Positions 1 to 6,484 of a stretch of DNA of 31,842 nucleotides are shown here, piece by piece (positions within the stretch are counted from its first letter, which is position 1; every line of letters starts with the position of its first letter). Under the pieces are notes generated by a model. That model saw only the letters and a program-made list of their open reading frames with translations, searched no databases and had not been told where the DNA came from. Both the position numbers and the translations under genes were made by a program. The stretch is from JBKBUF01 sp046290815 (GTDB lineage Bacteria; Bacteroidota; Bacteroidia; Cytophagales; Cytophagaceae), in contig JBKBUF010000039.1 of NCBI GenBank assembly GCA_046290815.1, forward strand, positions 1-31,842, in the 5' to 3' direction.

Positions 1-30
1 TAGCAATTAAATATCCTGAAAGATTAAAGA

Positions 31-79
31 TCTGTTGAAATATGGAAAAGTTTTTCAAACTTTACCACATTCCAACAGA
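31..79. repeat. Long imperfect hairpin
   Basis: A 49-base inverted repeat is centred on positions 54-56. TCTGTTG (31-37) pairs with CAACAGA (73-79), TGG (43-45) with CCA (65-67), and AAAGTTT (47-53) with AAACTTT (57-63). The loop is three bases and the interruptions are symmetric. It lies just beyond the 3' end of the ORF6N pseudogene. No T-run follows on either strand, so it is not a standard intrinsic terminator. Its role is unknown. Confidence 0.5.
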
Positions 80-123
80 GATAATAATTTTAATAATGAC
101 ACAGTTATTTAAACAGAACCCAA

Positions 124-648
124 TTACCTTTGAACCTTAAACCCTATTTCCTTTCTCGGCTCTTCCTGCTCTTTAATAAACTGCTTCAGATAATTAAAAA
201 TCTGATAAATTTTCTCGTCCTGCCCCGCCAGTTTCTTTTCCATTTCTTCAAATTTTAACAGTAAATCTTTATTTGACAAGAGCATTTCTCTAAGCTTAGT
301 ATATACCCTCATGATCTGAATGTTTACCTGAATTGCACGCCTGCTGTTGAGGACGCTTGACAGCATTAATACCCCATGCTCAGTGAATACATAGGGCAAT
401 GTTCTTCTACCACCCCAACTTGAGGTCGCAAATTGCGACTTCAAGTTTTCCCACTAATGTGCAGTCATTTGGAACATAAAATCATCCGGAAATCTTTCCC
501 GGTTCCGTTTTACCTGTTCGTTTAAGCGTTTTGTATCCACTTGGTAAAGCTCGGACAGATCACTATCTAACATTACTTTTTGATTTCTTATTAAATAAAT
601 TTTGTTTGAAATGATCTCATCCCGGACCCTTATTAATTGGCTTTCCAT
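124..648 (-). pseudogene. ORF6N domain protein broken by an in-frame amber codon
   Basis: The minus-strand frame reads as one ORF6N (KilA-N-like, phage antirepressor-type DNA-binding) protein of about 174 codons, interrupted by one TAG at 454-456. The first part, 64 residues from ATG at 646-648, contains the family core IYLIRNQKVMLDSDLSELY and ends FMFQMTAH. After the stop the same frame resumes as WENLKSQFATSSWGGRR, then YVFTEHGVLMLSSVLNS, both typical of the family, and ends in a charged, probably coiled-coil tail (EEMEKKLAGQDEKIY). The stop falls where relatives, as I recall them, carry a charged residue before W, so a GAG-to-TAG change is the simplest explanation. No frame shift is needed. 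The gene is divergent from the polymerase gene at 754, with 105 bases between. ORF6N proteins occur both in phages and as stray chromosomal copies in Bacteroidota. Either a recent pseudogene or a sequencing error would look like this. Confidence 0.8.
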
Positions 649-713
649 TGCATAGCTGATTTTCAGGCAATATTAAAATTCCTAATCAATTATCAAAACA
701 AAACAAATATTTT

Positions 714-751
714 TACTACTATTTTTAGTAAATCTACTAACCATATTAGTA
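714..751. promoter_or_regulatory. Candidate operator, TTAGTA/TACTAA half-sites before the polymerase gene
   Basis: TTAGTA (725-730), a 4-base spacer and TACTAA (735-740) form a perfect dyad. A further TTAGTA at 746-751 makes a second dyad with the same TACTAA across a 5-base spacer. Overlapping TACTA half-sites lie at 714-721. The last half-site ends two bases before the ATG at 754. Such spacing suits a repressor that blocks transcription or initiation. By analogy with LexA-type control of error-prone polymerase genes this may be a damage-response operator, but the regulator is not in the window and the link is inferred. Confidence 0.45.
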
Positions 752-753
752 AA

Positions 754-3696
754 ATGTATCTCAACTGCCACACTCATTTCAGCCTTAAATACGGGACCAT
801 GTCGCCGGAAGCACTTATCAATGAAGCCAAAGACAAGGGCGTGGAAGCTTTGGCGCTTACCGATATCCATAACACTTCCGCTACGCTGGACTTTGTCAGA
901 GAGTGTAACAGAGAAGGCATTAAGCCTCTCATAGGCATAGAATTCCGGCAGGAAGAGAAACTGCTGTATGTAGGGATCGCCCGAAATAATGAAGGCTTCC
1001 GGGAGCTGAATGAATTTCTTTCCAGACACAATGCTTCAGGAAAGCCAATACCGGAAAAAGCACCGGATTTCGATCACGTATATGTCATCTACCCTTTCGG
1101 AAGCAAAGAGCCGGAAGAGTTAAGAGAAAATGAATTTACAGGGATAAAAATCACTGAGCTTAAAAAGCTATTCGCCTCTCCCTGGCTTCATCAGCAGGAT
1201 AAAATGGTGATGCTGCACCCTGTGAGCTTTCAAAATAAAACAGGATACAATACACACCGCCTGCTGCGTGCCATCCACTACAATACACTCTTAAGCAAGC
1301 TGGACACTTCACAACAGGCAAGCACTGATGAATGCATGCTCAATATGGATCAGTTGATCAGCAGCTATTCACGTTTTCCTAAAATCATACAGACCACCAT
1401 GGAGCTAGTGGACGACTGCAATATTCAGTTCGATTCATCCCAGAAAAAGAACAGGCAGAACTATACAGGGAATTTAAGTGATGATAAGCTGCTGCTCGAA
1501 AAATTTGCAGTGGAAGGCATGTATCACCGCTATGGACGCAATTGCAGAAAAGAAATCCGGGAAAGGCTTTACCGCGAGCTGGATATTATTGATAAGCTGG
1601 GATTTAACAGCTACTTTCTCATCACATGGGACATTATCCGCTATGCGCAAAACAGAAATTTCTTCTACGTAGGAAGAGGAAGCGGAGCCAATAGTCTTGT
1701 TGCCTACTGTTTAAAAATAACCGATGTAGATCCTATCGAACTTGATCTGTATTTCGAGCGCTTTCTTAATCTGTACCGCAGCTCCCCTCCTGACTTCGAC
1801 ATTGACTTCTCCTGGAAAGACAGAGATGAGGTGACCGATTACATTTTCAAAAGATACGGACAAAAGAACACTGTACTTCTTGCTACTTACAATACCTTCA
1901 AAGGAAGATCTATTGTAAGAGAACTGGGGAAAGTATTTGGTTTACCTAAATCAGAAATAGACTCCCTCACCACCAGCAGAGAACCGCTTAAACAGGCAGG
2001 CAGGGATCATATTACCAAATTGATTTTTCAGTATGCCGAACATTTGAAAGATGTACCCAGTCATCTTTCCATCCACGCAGGAGGAATACTTATTACCGAA
2101 CAACCTGTCAGTTATCATACAGCCACAGATCTGCCGCCAAAGGGGTTTCCTATTACACACTTCGACATGTTTACTGCAGAAGATTCGGGGTTTTACAAAT
2201 ACGACATTCTGAGTCAGCGTGGGCTGGGACATATAAAGGAAGCGGTAGAGATTGTGGCAAAGAATAGAGATAAAGCCATTGATATTAGCAAAATCTCTGC
2301 CTTCAAAAAAGATCTGAAGGTGAAAGAAAATATCTCTTCCGGAAATACCATAGGATGCTTTTATATCGAATCACCCGGCATGCGCATGCTGCTGAAAAAA
2401 CTAAAATGCAGCGATTATCTCACACTGGTTGCTGCAAGCTCTATCATCCGTCCGGGCGTGGCACAATCCGGAATGATGAAACAATACATCCAGCGATTTC
2501 ACAATCCTGCAGAGGTAAAATATTTGCACCCCAAAATGGAAGAGTTGCTGAAGGAGACTTATGGAGTAATGATTTATCAGGAAGATGTGATCAAGGTAGC
2601 CCATCATTTTGCAGGACTGGATCTGGCAGAAGCAGATGTGTTGCGAAGAGCCATGTCAGGCAAGTACAGAAGCAAAAAAGAGTTTGAAAGGGTGGTAAAT
2701 AATTTCTTCAGCAATTGTAAAGCCAAAGGATATCCCGACGAACTTGCTAAAGAAGTCTGGAGGCAGATCGAAAGTTTTTCCGGATATTCATTTTCCAAGG
2801 CACATTCGGCCAGCTTTGCTGTGGAGAGCTACCAGAGTCTCTATCTGAAAACCCATTTTCCGTTGGAGTTCATGACAGCAGTGATCAACAACATGGGAGG
2901 CTTTTACTCTACTGAGTTTTATGTTCACGAAGCACGGATGGCCGGAGCTGATATACAGGCCTGCTGCATTAACAACAGTGAAATCACCACATGCATTAAG
3001 GGAAACACTATTTACCTTGGATTTATGCATCTGAAAGATGTGGAATCAGGAATCAGCGAGAGGATAATTACAGAAAGAGAGCAAAACGGAGAATACAAGG
3101 ATCTGGAAGATTTTATGAAGCGCGTTTTGCCGGGCATTGAGCAGGTAAATATTCTGATTCGTATAGGAGCATTTCGCTTTACAGGAAAAAACAAAAAAGT
3201 GCTTATGTGGGAAGCCAATGCCTGGGTGTACAACTGCGCTTCCAGGTACAACCATCCGCAGCTATTCGAAACAAAAGCAAAAAAATTTAACCTGCCTGTA
3301 CTGGAACAGAAACGCTATGAAGATGCCTATGACCAGATGGATCTGCTGGGCTTCCCGCTTTGTTTTCCATTTGATTTACTTGCTCCGGAACATAAAGTAG
3401 GTATCACCTCCGATCAGATGCTGTCCATCGTAGGGAAGAAAGTAAGCATCGTGGGATATTTTATTACAGTGAAGGAAGTATACACCATAAAAAATGACAT
3501 CATGGCCTTTGCTCATTTTATAGATCGTAAAGGGCTGAGTTTTGATACCACCCACTTCCCGCCTTCGCTGAAGCAATTCCCATTGAGAGGAAAGGGCTTT
3601 TATCTGATCAAAGGCAAGATAGTTGAAGAATTCGGCTATCCGAGCATAGAAGTGGATGAAATGGAGAAGCTGCCGATGGTTTCCTTAGCGTGTTAG
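754..3696 (+). CDS. dnaE: DNA polymerase III alpha subunit, short error-prone type (DnaE2/ImuC-like)
   Basis: This is a C-family DNA polymerase of 980 residues, counted from ATG at 754. An earlier ATG at 637 would add 39 residues rich in N, T and I that do not match the family. The protein starts with the PHP domain (H6 and H8 in CHTHFS, then LTDIHNT), runs through the palm with VGRGSGANS and the PDFDIDF motif at 346-352 holding catalytic aspartates, then HAGGILIT, IRPGVAQSG and YQEDVIKVAHHFAGL, helix-hairpin-helix-type segments and a C-terminal OB fold. Replicative DnaE proteins are usually longer (about 1,150 residues or more). This size fits the damage-tolerance forms that work with a Y-family polymerase-like partner. 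No such partner or S24-type repressor gene lies beside it here. The stop codon lies inside a TGTTAAGG-type octamer repeat. A symmetric operator-like sequence precedes the start. I am sure of the family, less sure of the error-prone role. Confidence 0.9.
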   Translation: MYLNCHTHFSLKYGTMSPEALINEAKDKGVEALALTDIHNTSATLDFVRECNREGIKPLIGIEFRQEEKLLYVGIARNNEGFRELNEFLSRHNASGKPIPEKAPDFDHVYVIYPFGSKEPEELRENEFTGIKITELKKLFASPWLHQQDKMVMLHPVSFQNKTGYNTHRLLRAIHYNTLLSKLDTSQQASTDECMLNMDQLISSYSRFPKIIQTTMELVDDCNIQFDSSQKKNRQNYTGNLSDDKLLLEKFAVEGMYHRYGRNCRKEIRERLYRELDIIDKLGFNSYFLITWDIIRYAQNRNFFYVGRGSGANSLVAYCLKITDVDPIELDLYFERFLNLYRSSPPDFDIDFSWKDRDEVTDYIFKRYGQKNTVLLATYNTFKGRSIVRELGKVFGLPKSEIDSLTTSREPLKQAGRDHITKLIFQYAEHLKDVPSHLSIHAGGILITEQPVSYHTATDLPPKGFPITHFDMFTAEDSGFYKYDILSQRGLGHIKEAVEIVAKNRDKAIDISKISAFKKDLKVKENISSGNTIGCFYIESPGMRMLLKKLKCSDYLTLVAASSIIRPGVAQSGMMKQYIQRFHNPAEVKYLHPKMEELLKETYGVMIYQEDVIKVAHHFAGLDLAEADVLRRAMSGKYRSKKEFERVVNNFFSNCKAKGYPDELAKEVWRQIESFSGYSFSKAHSASFAVESYQSLYLKTHFPLEFMTAVINNMGGFYSTEFYVHEARMAGADIQACCINNSEITTCIKGNTIYLGFMHLKDVESGISERIITEREQNGEYKDLEDFMKRVLPGIEQVNILIRIGAFRFTGKNKKVLMWEANAWVYNCASRYNHPQLFETKAKKFNLPVLEQKRYEDAYDQMDLLGFPLCFPFDLLAPEHKVGITSDQMLSIVGKKVSIVGYFITVKEVYTIKNDIMAFAHFIDRKGLSFDTTHFPPSLKQFPLRGKGFYLIKGKIVEEFGYPSIEVDEMEKLPMVSLAC

Positions 3697-3712
3697 GGTG
3701 TTAAGGTTTTAG

Positions 3713-3769
3713 TTTAATAGCGATACAATCGCCTTTCTCAATAGTCCTCGTTGCAAACAAGGACTATGA
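3713..3769. repeat. REP-like element, copy A
   Basis: This 57-base unit is about 84% identical (48 of 57) to copy B and starts exactly 100 bases before it. It holds two hairpins. The small one is GCGAT-ACA-ATCGC at 3720-3732. The larger one runs from CTCA at 3737 to TGAG at 3770 with TAGTCCT/AGGACTA and GTT/AAC stems around a 3-base loop. The two-hairpin form resembles REP units spread by RAYT-type (REP-associated tyrosine) transposases. No such transposase is in the window. Confidence 0.65.
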
Positions 3770-3812
3770 GGGGTGTAAAAGTATAAAACTGAATACATAT
3801 GTTCTGGATGGT

Positions 3813-3869
3813 TTTAATGGCGATACTATTGCCTTTCTCAATAATCCTCCTTTCAAACGAAGAGTATGA
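3813..3869. repeat. REP-like element, copy B
   Basis: This is the second copy of the 57-base unit, in the same orientation as copy A. The first hairpin is kept (GGCGAT-ACT-ATTGCC, with one G-T pair). The second hairpin has decayed, because changes in AATCCTCCTT and CGAAGAGTA are not compensated. Copy B is therefore probably the older or inactive copy. Confidence 0.6.
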
Positions 3870-3980
3870 ATGGATCAGTTTTGTAACGTGTAATGTATTC
3901 ATGACATTAACACTCTAACTCCCTTACCCGCCCCCTTAAAAAAACAAATTGCTATTGTCTACGGTATTATATTAAGTACC

Positions 3981-4005
3981 ATCAGATATTGACTACATAT
4001 CTGAT
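3981..4005. promoter_or_regulatory. Inverted repeat upstream of the 4032 gene
   Basis: ATCAGATA (3981-3988) and TATCTGAT (3998-4005) form a perfect 8-base dyad across a 9-base spacer, 26 bases before the ATG of the unknown secreted protein. It could be an operator or a leader hairpin. The sequence gives no further clue. Confidence 0.35.
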
Positions 4006-4031
4006 CATTCAACCAGCTAAATCAGACCTTT

Positions 4032-4832
4032 ATGAAACAGTTATACTTAATCCTAATTCTATCAATTGGTGTATTCGTATGCTTTGCCCAGGATGCCTCC
4101 TCTGTTTCCGGACAATCTAAAAAAACGACTTTCAATGACGCTGCTGCTGCATTAAGCAATAAAGCTATCGGAGATTTTTTCCCAATGTATGATAAGCAGG
4201 TCAATCAAATACTCCGGATGTGTGATAAAGGAAACGACATTCCGGGATCTGTCAATGCTCTTGTCAACCTTGGCGTATATCTTGGCAGTGACCTTGATCC
4301 GGAAGAAGAAGAGGTAATCATTAAAGGCAGTAAAATTGATGTGAATTTATATAATGAAATATGCAAAAGTATAGTAACCTCTTTTTCAAAACCACTTAAC
4401 TCTTCCGTTGCAGAGGCTGTCAGCATAATAAAAGCAGTGGAGGAAGGTAAAGGGAAAGATGTACTGACCGGGATAAAAATATTGTCAAAAGTGAAATACA
4501 GAATGCGTACAGGCAACGAGTTGATTGTAACTGCCGACAAATTAAATCTGTGGGCCGAAGTAGGAAAAATCAATGAAAAAGATTTTGCTGATGTATATAA
4601 AGCCCTACTTTCTGTCGGCCTTGAACCTGAGCTGAATGAAGTAAGCACCACCGCTTTGTTAGGCCTCATGAAAGCTAACAAGCCTGATGCAATCATCAAA
4701 GCTGTTTCAGCTCTCAGCACTACAGGCTGGAGATGCGAAGGTGAGCTTGATCACCGAGAAAAGAAAGTTATAGAAAGTGTAATTACTAATAAATACGAAG
4801 AAGAAGTAAAAGAGACACTGACAATGGATTAA
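4032..4832 (+). CDS. Secreted protein of unknown function, 266 residues
   Basis: I do not recognise this family. The ATG at 4032 starts a clear signal peptide (MKQLYLILILSIGVFVCFAQ), probably cleaved after CFA or FAQ. The mature part looks mainly alpha-helical and is rich in A, K, E, L and V. It has an acidic run DPEEEEVIIKG near residue 95 and a helix-rich middle (SVAEAVSIIKAVEEGKGKD). Two cysteines in the first half (MCDKGND and EICKSI) and one in WRCEGELDH near the end could form a disulfide. No enzyme motif, lipobox, membrane helix after the signal, or type IX sorting tail is visible, so it is probably a soluble periplasmic protein. An octamer repeat follows the stop within about 10 bases. 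An 8-base dyad lies in its leader. Confidence 0.75.
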   Translation: MKQLYLILILSIGVFVCFAQDASSVSGQSKKTTFNDAAAALSNKAIGDFFPMYDKQVNQILRMCDKGNDIPGSVNALVNLGVYLGSDLDPEEEEVIIKGSKIDVNLYNEICKSIVTSFSKPLNSSVAEAVSIIKAVEEGKGKDVLTGIKILSKVKYRMRTGNELIVTADKLNLWAEVGKINEKDFADVYKALLSVGLEPELNEVSTTALLGLMKANKPDAIIKAVSALSTTGWRCEGELDHREKKVIESVITNKYEEEVKETLTMD

Positions 4833-4842
4833 AATATTAGAG

Positions 4843-4921
4843 TGTTCATGTGTTAAAGTGTTAATGTGTTCAAGTTGTTAAACCTGAACGCTAACACCTT
4901 AACACTTGAACACTTTAAAAC
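4843..4921. repeat. Inverted tandem octamer element (TGTTAAAG words)
   Basis: Five octamers of the TGTTAAAG type run from 4843 to 4883, with one extra base. Four inverse octamers (GCTAACAC, CTTAACAC, TTGAACAC, TTTAAAAC) run from 4890 to 4921. The bases 4866-4881 can pair with 4899-4913 in a 15-pair stem with one bulge. The element starts 10 bases after the stop codon of the upstream gene. It is followed by no long T-run. Confidence 0.7.
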
Positions 4922-4966
4922 CCTACAAAACATTCCCTCCCTTCCCATGCTTAATATAAAAAAGGG

Positions 4967-5689
4967 ATGGGTATGAAGAATTGTGTGTTGATGATAATAA
5001 TGTTGGTATTTCTTGGTGCTTGTGCTACCACAACACCCTCCGCCTATCACAGCTACGATACAGCTGCGGATTTTACCAAATACAGAACATTTGCCTGGAT
5101 TACAGCAGAAAAGGAAGACTGTCCTGAACCGGCAGATAAGACCTTATATGACAACCCTCTTATCGAAAAGCATATTAAGCAGAGGGTAAGCCAGAGGTTG
5201 AGAGAAAAAGGAATGCGACTGGATAGAGATAACCCACAGGTGCTGATCAATTATGATATCATAGTGGAGAATAAAGAAAGGATTGTAAATATTCCGATTA
5301 TAGCTAATCAGCCGAATTTTGCCATCTACAATCCTAATATTGTCAGTCCGACTACTCCTTACTTTATGTATAACTATCTGAGAAATGACTTTACAGTTTA
5401 TCCGTATCACTTTCATTATTCAGGGGTAAATATTTATAATACTACACCAGGTGGAATGTATTATGGATACAATATAATGGGGCCTTATGTAATAGGCAGT
5501 CATTTTGAGAAAATGAACTTTAAAGAAGGGACATTGGTGATCGATGTGATTGATCGTGAAACCAACAGTCTTATCTGGAGAGGATGGAGCAACGAAGTGT
5601 TGCATAATCCGGCAGAGTTTGAAGTCTTTCTTCCTGCACAGATAGACCAGATACTCGCACGATATCCTATACCGACTTTAGGTAATTAA
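4967..5689 (+). CDS. DUF4136 family lipoprotein
   Basis: The 240-residue protein begins with a lipoprotein signal (MLVFLGAC, lipidated cysteine at residue 19 counted from ATG 4967; a second in-frame ATG at 4973 would also work). After the cysteine comes YHSYDTAADFTKYRTFAWI, the typical opening of DUF4136 proteins, and later GTLVIDVIDRETNSLIWRGW, the conserved C-terminal part. The middle (residues about 100-170) is rich in Y, N and P and may be surface-exposed or flexible. Family members are envelope lipoproteins of unknown role. Lgt, encoded further on in this window, is the enzyme expected to lipidate it. GGGATGGG just before the start could serve as a weak ribosome-binding site, unusual in this phylum. 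Confidence 0.85.
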   Translation: MGMKNCVLMIIMLVFLGACATTTPSAYHSYDTAADFTKYRTFAWITAEKEDCPEPADKTLYDNPLIEKHIKQRVSQRLREKGMRLDRDNPQVLINYDIIVENKERIVNIPIIANQPNFAIYNPNIVSPTTPYFMYNYLRNDFTVYPYHFHYSGVNIYNTTPGGMYYGYNIMGPYVIGSHFEKMNFKEGTLVIDVIDRETNSLIWRGWSNEVLHNPAEFEVFLPAQIDQILARYPIPTLGN

Positions 5690-5703
5690 GAATGCGGAGC
5701 ATG

Positions 5704-5759
5704 TTGGATGTTAGATATTAGATATTAAGATTTTAGTGTTATACATATCTAATATCCAA
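5704..5759. repeat. Inverted heptamer-word hairpin (GATATTA words)
   Basis: The left side repeats GATGTTA, GATATTA, GATATTA. The bases 5704-5718 pair with 5745-5759 at 14 of 15 positions. It sits between the convergent DUF4136 and DUF2147 genes, 14 bases after the first stop. No T-run follows. Confidence 0.6.
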
Positions 5760-5792
5760 ATCTCCATACCTCCTGCCCAACAGATCCAATCC

Positions 5793-5827
5793 TTAATTCT
5801 TAATTCTTAACTCTTAATTCTTAATTG
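5793..5827. repeat. Five tandem heptamers TTAATTC, overlapping a gene end
   Basis: TTAATTC is repeated five times with two substitutions (TTAACTC as unit 3, TTAATTG as unit 5). The DUF2147 stop codon (5814-5816) and its last codons (I, K, N) are read from units of this repeat on the minus strand, so the repeat now defines the C-terminus of that protein. Confidence 0.8.
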
Positions 5828-6281
5828 TACTTATTCTTTTCCATTCTTCAGTTCTGCCGAGAACAGATAAGCCTAAAAAGCCTCTTACTTTTAATTTGTC
5901 CTTACCTTCAAGCCACATGTAGCATTTGTAGGTATTGCCAGATTCCGGATCGTAAATTATTCCGTTTATCCATTCTGATTTCCCGTCAAATTGCAAATCT
6001 GTTAAAATTTGTATTCCTACAACATCCCGATCTCTTAACTTATGATCAGGATTATTTTTATCATTTTTAGGTTTCCCTGATGGTGTTACAGGATTTTTCA
6101 ACCAGATAATTTTTCCGGAATACTTTCCTGCCTGTTTAAATATTTCCACTTTTGCCGGCTCCTTTCCTTCCACATACCATACTCCCAGCACATCGTCTGC
6201 ATGTATCTGTGCAAAGATATTTCTATCGCTTATAAAAAGCATTGCTATTACAAAAGCTATAATTCGGAAATTAGTGATCAT
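5814..6281 (-). CDS. DUF2147 family secreted protein
   Basis: The 155-residue protein has an N-terminal signal (FVIAMLFISDRNIFA, cleavage probably before QIHADD). The mature part follows the DUF2147 pattern: DVLGVWYVEGKEPAKVEIF, then YSGKIIWLKNP, a charged loop, DRDVVGIQIL, WINGIIYDPESGNTYKCYM and LKVRGFLGLSVLGRTEEW. The family is a small, mainly beta, periplasmic or outer-membrane-associated domain without a proven reaction. The ATG at 6279-6281 is the natural start because the signal peptide begins there. The last residues (TIKN) come from a heptamer repeat and are probably not conserved. It is divergent from the beta-helix gene at 6485 across 203 bases, in which I see an AT-rich sequence and the weak inverted pair CTTGAA/TTTCAAG but no clear promoter. 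Confidence 0.85.
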   Translation of the reverse strand: MITNFRIIAFVIAMLFISDRNIFAQIHADDVLGVWYVEGKEPAKVEIFKQAGKYSGKIIWLKNPVTPSGKPKNDKNNPDHKLRDRDVVGIQILTDLQFDGKSEWINGIIYDPESGNTYKCYMWLEGKDKLKVRGFLGLSVLGRTEEWKRISTIKN

Positions 6282-6484
6282 ATGTGATTAATATAATTTA
6301 TCCTTATCTTTTTCTTTTAAACCCGTATCCTTGAATTTTGATTACTTTCAAGCTTCTTAAAGATGTCAATTTAAAAAATAACCCACCCCTTCGATTTTAA
6401 AGTCCATTTAAGTTTTTCTGTTTACCTTTTTAGTGCATCTGTGTCTAAGCTAAAATTCCGTTTTCCACATTAACATAAAAACAT

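Larger units (their letters stand above)
3690..3928. repeat. Inverted octamer-word arms enclosing two REP-like elements
   Basis: The left arm at 3690-3706 overlaps the dnaE stop codon and consists of TGTTAGGG followed by TGTTAAGG. The right arm at about 3904-3928 carries the same words in inverse orientation (ATTAACAC, TCTAACTC, CCTTACC). About 14 of 17 bases of the arms can pair. The two REP-like elements lie between them. This fills most of the 335-base gene-free stretch 3697-4031. The rest of that stretch holds only an inverted repeat at 3981-4005. Confidence 0.5.

Noticed and set aside
31..79. Integron attC site
   Set aside because: The GTTG and CAAC ends are in the opposite order to attC core sites, and no integrase or cassette is nearby.
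637..753. N-terminal extension of the polymerase from ATG 637
   Set aside because: The added 39 residues are low-complexity, overlap the divergent ORF6N start and the operator-like repeats, and precede a perfect family start at 754.
4205..4720. 171-codon minus-strand frame opposite the 4032 gene
   Set aside because: The plus-strand gene has a proper signal peptide and start. The minus-strand product is S/L-rich, typical of an antisense shadow.
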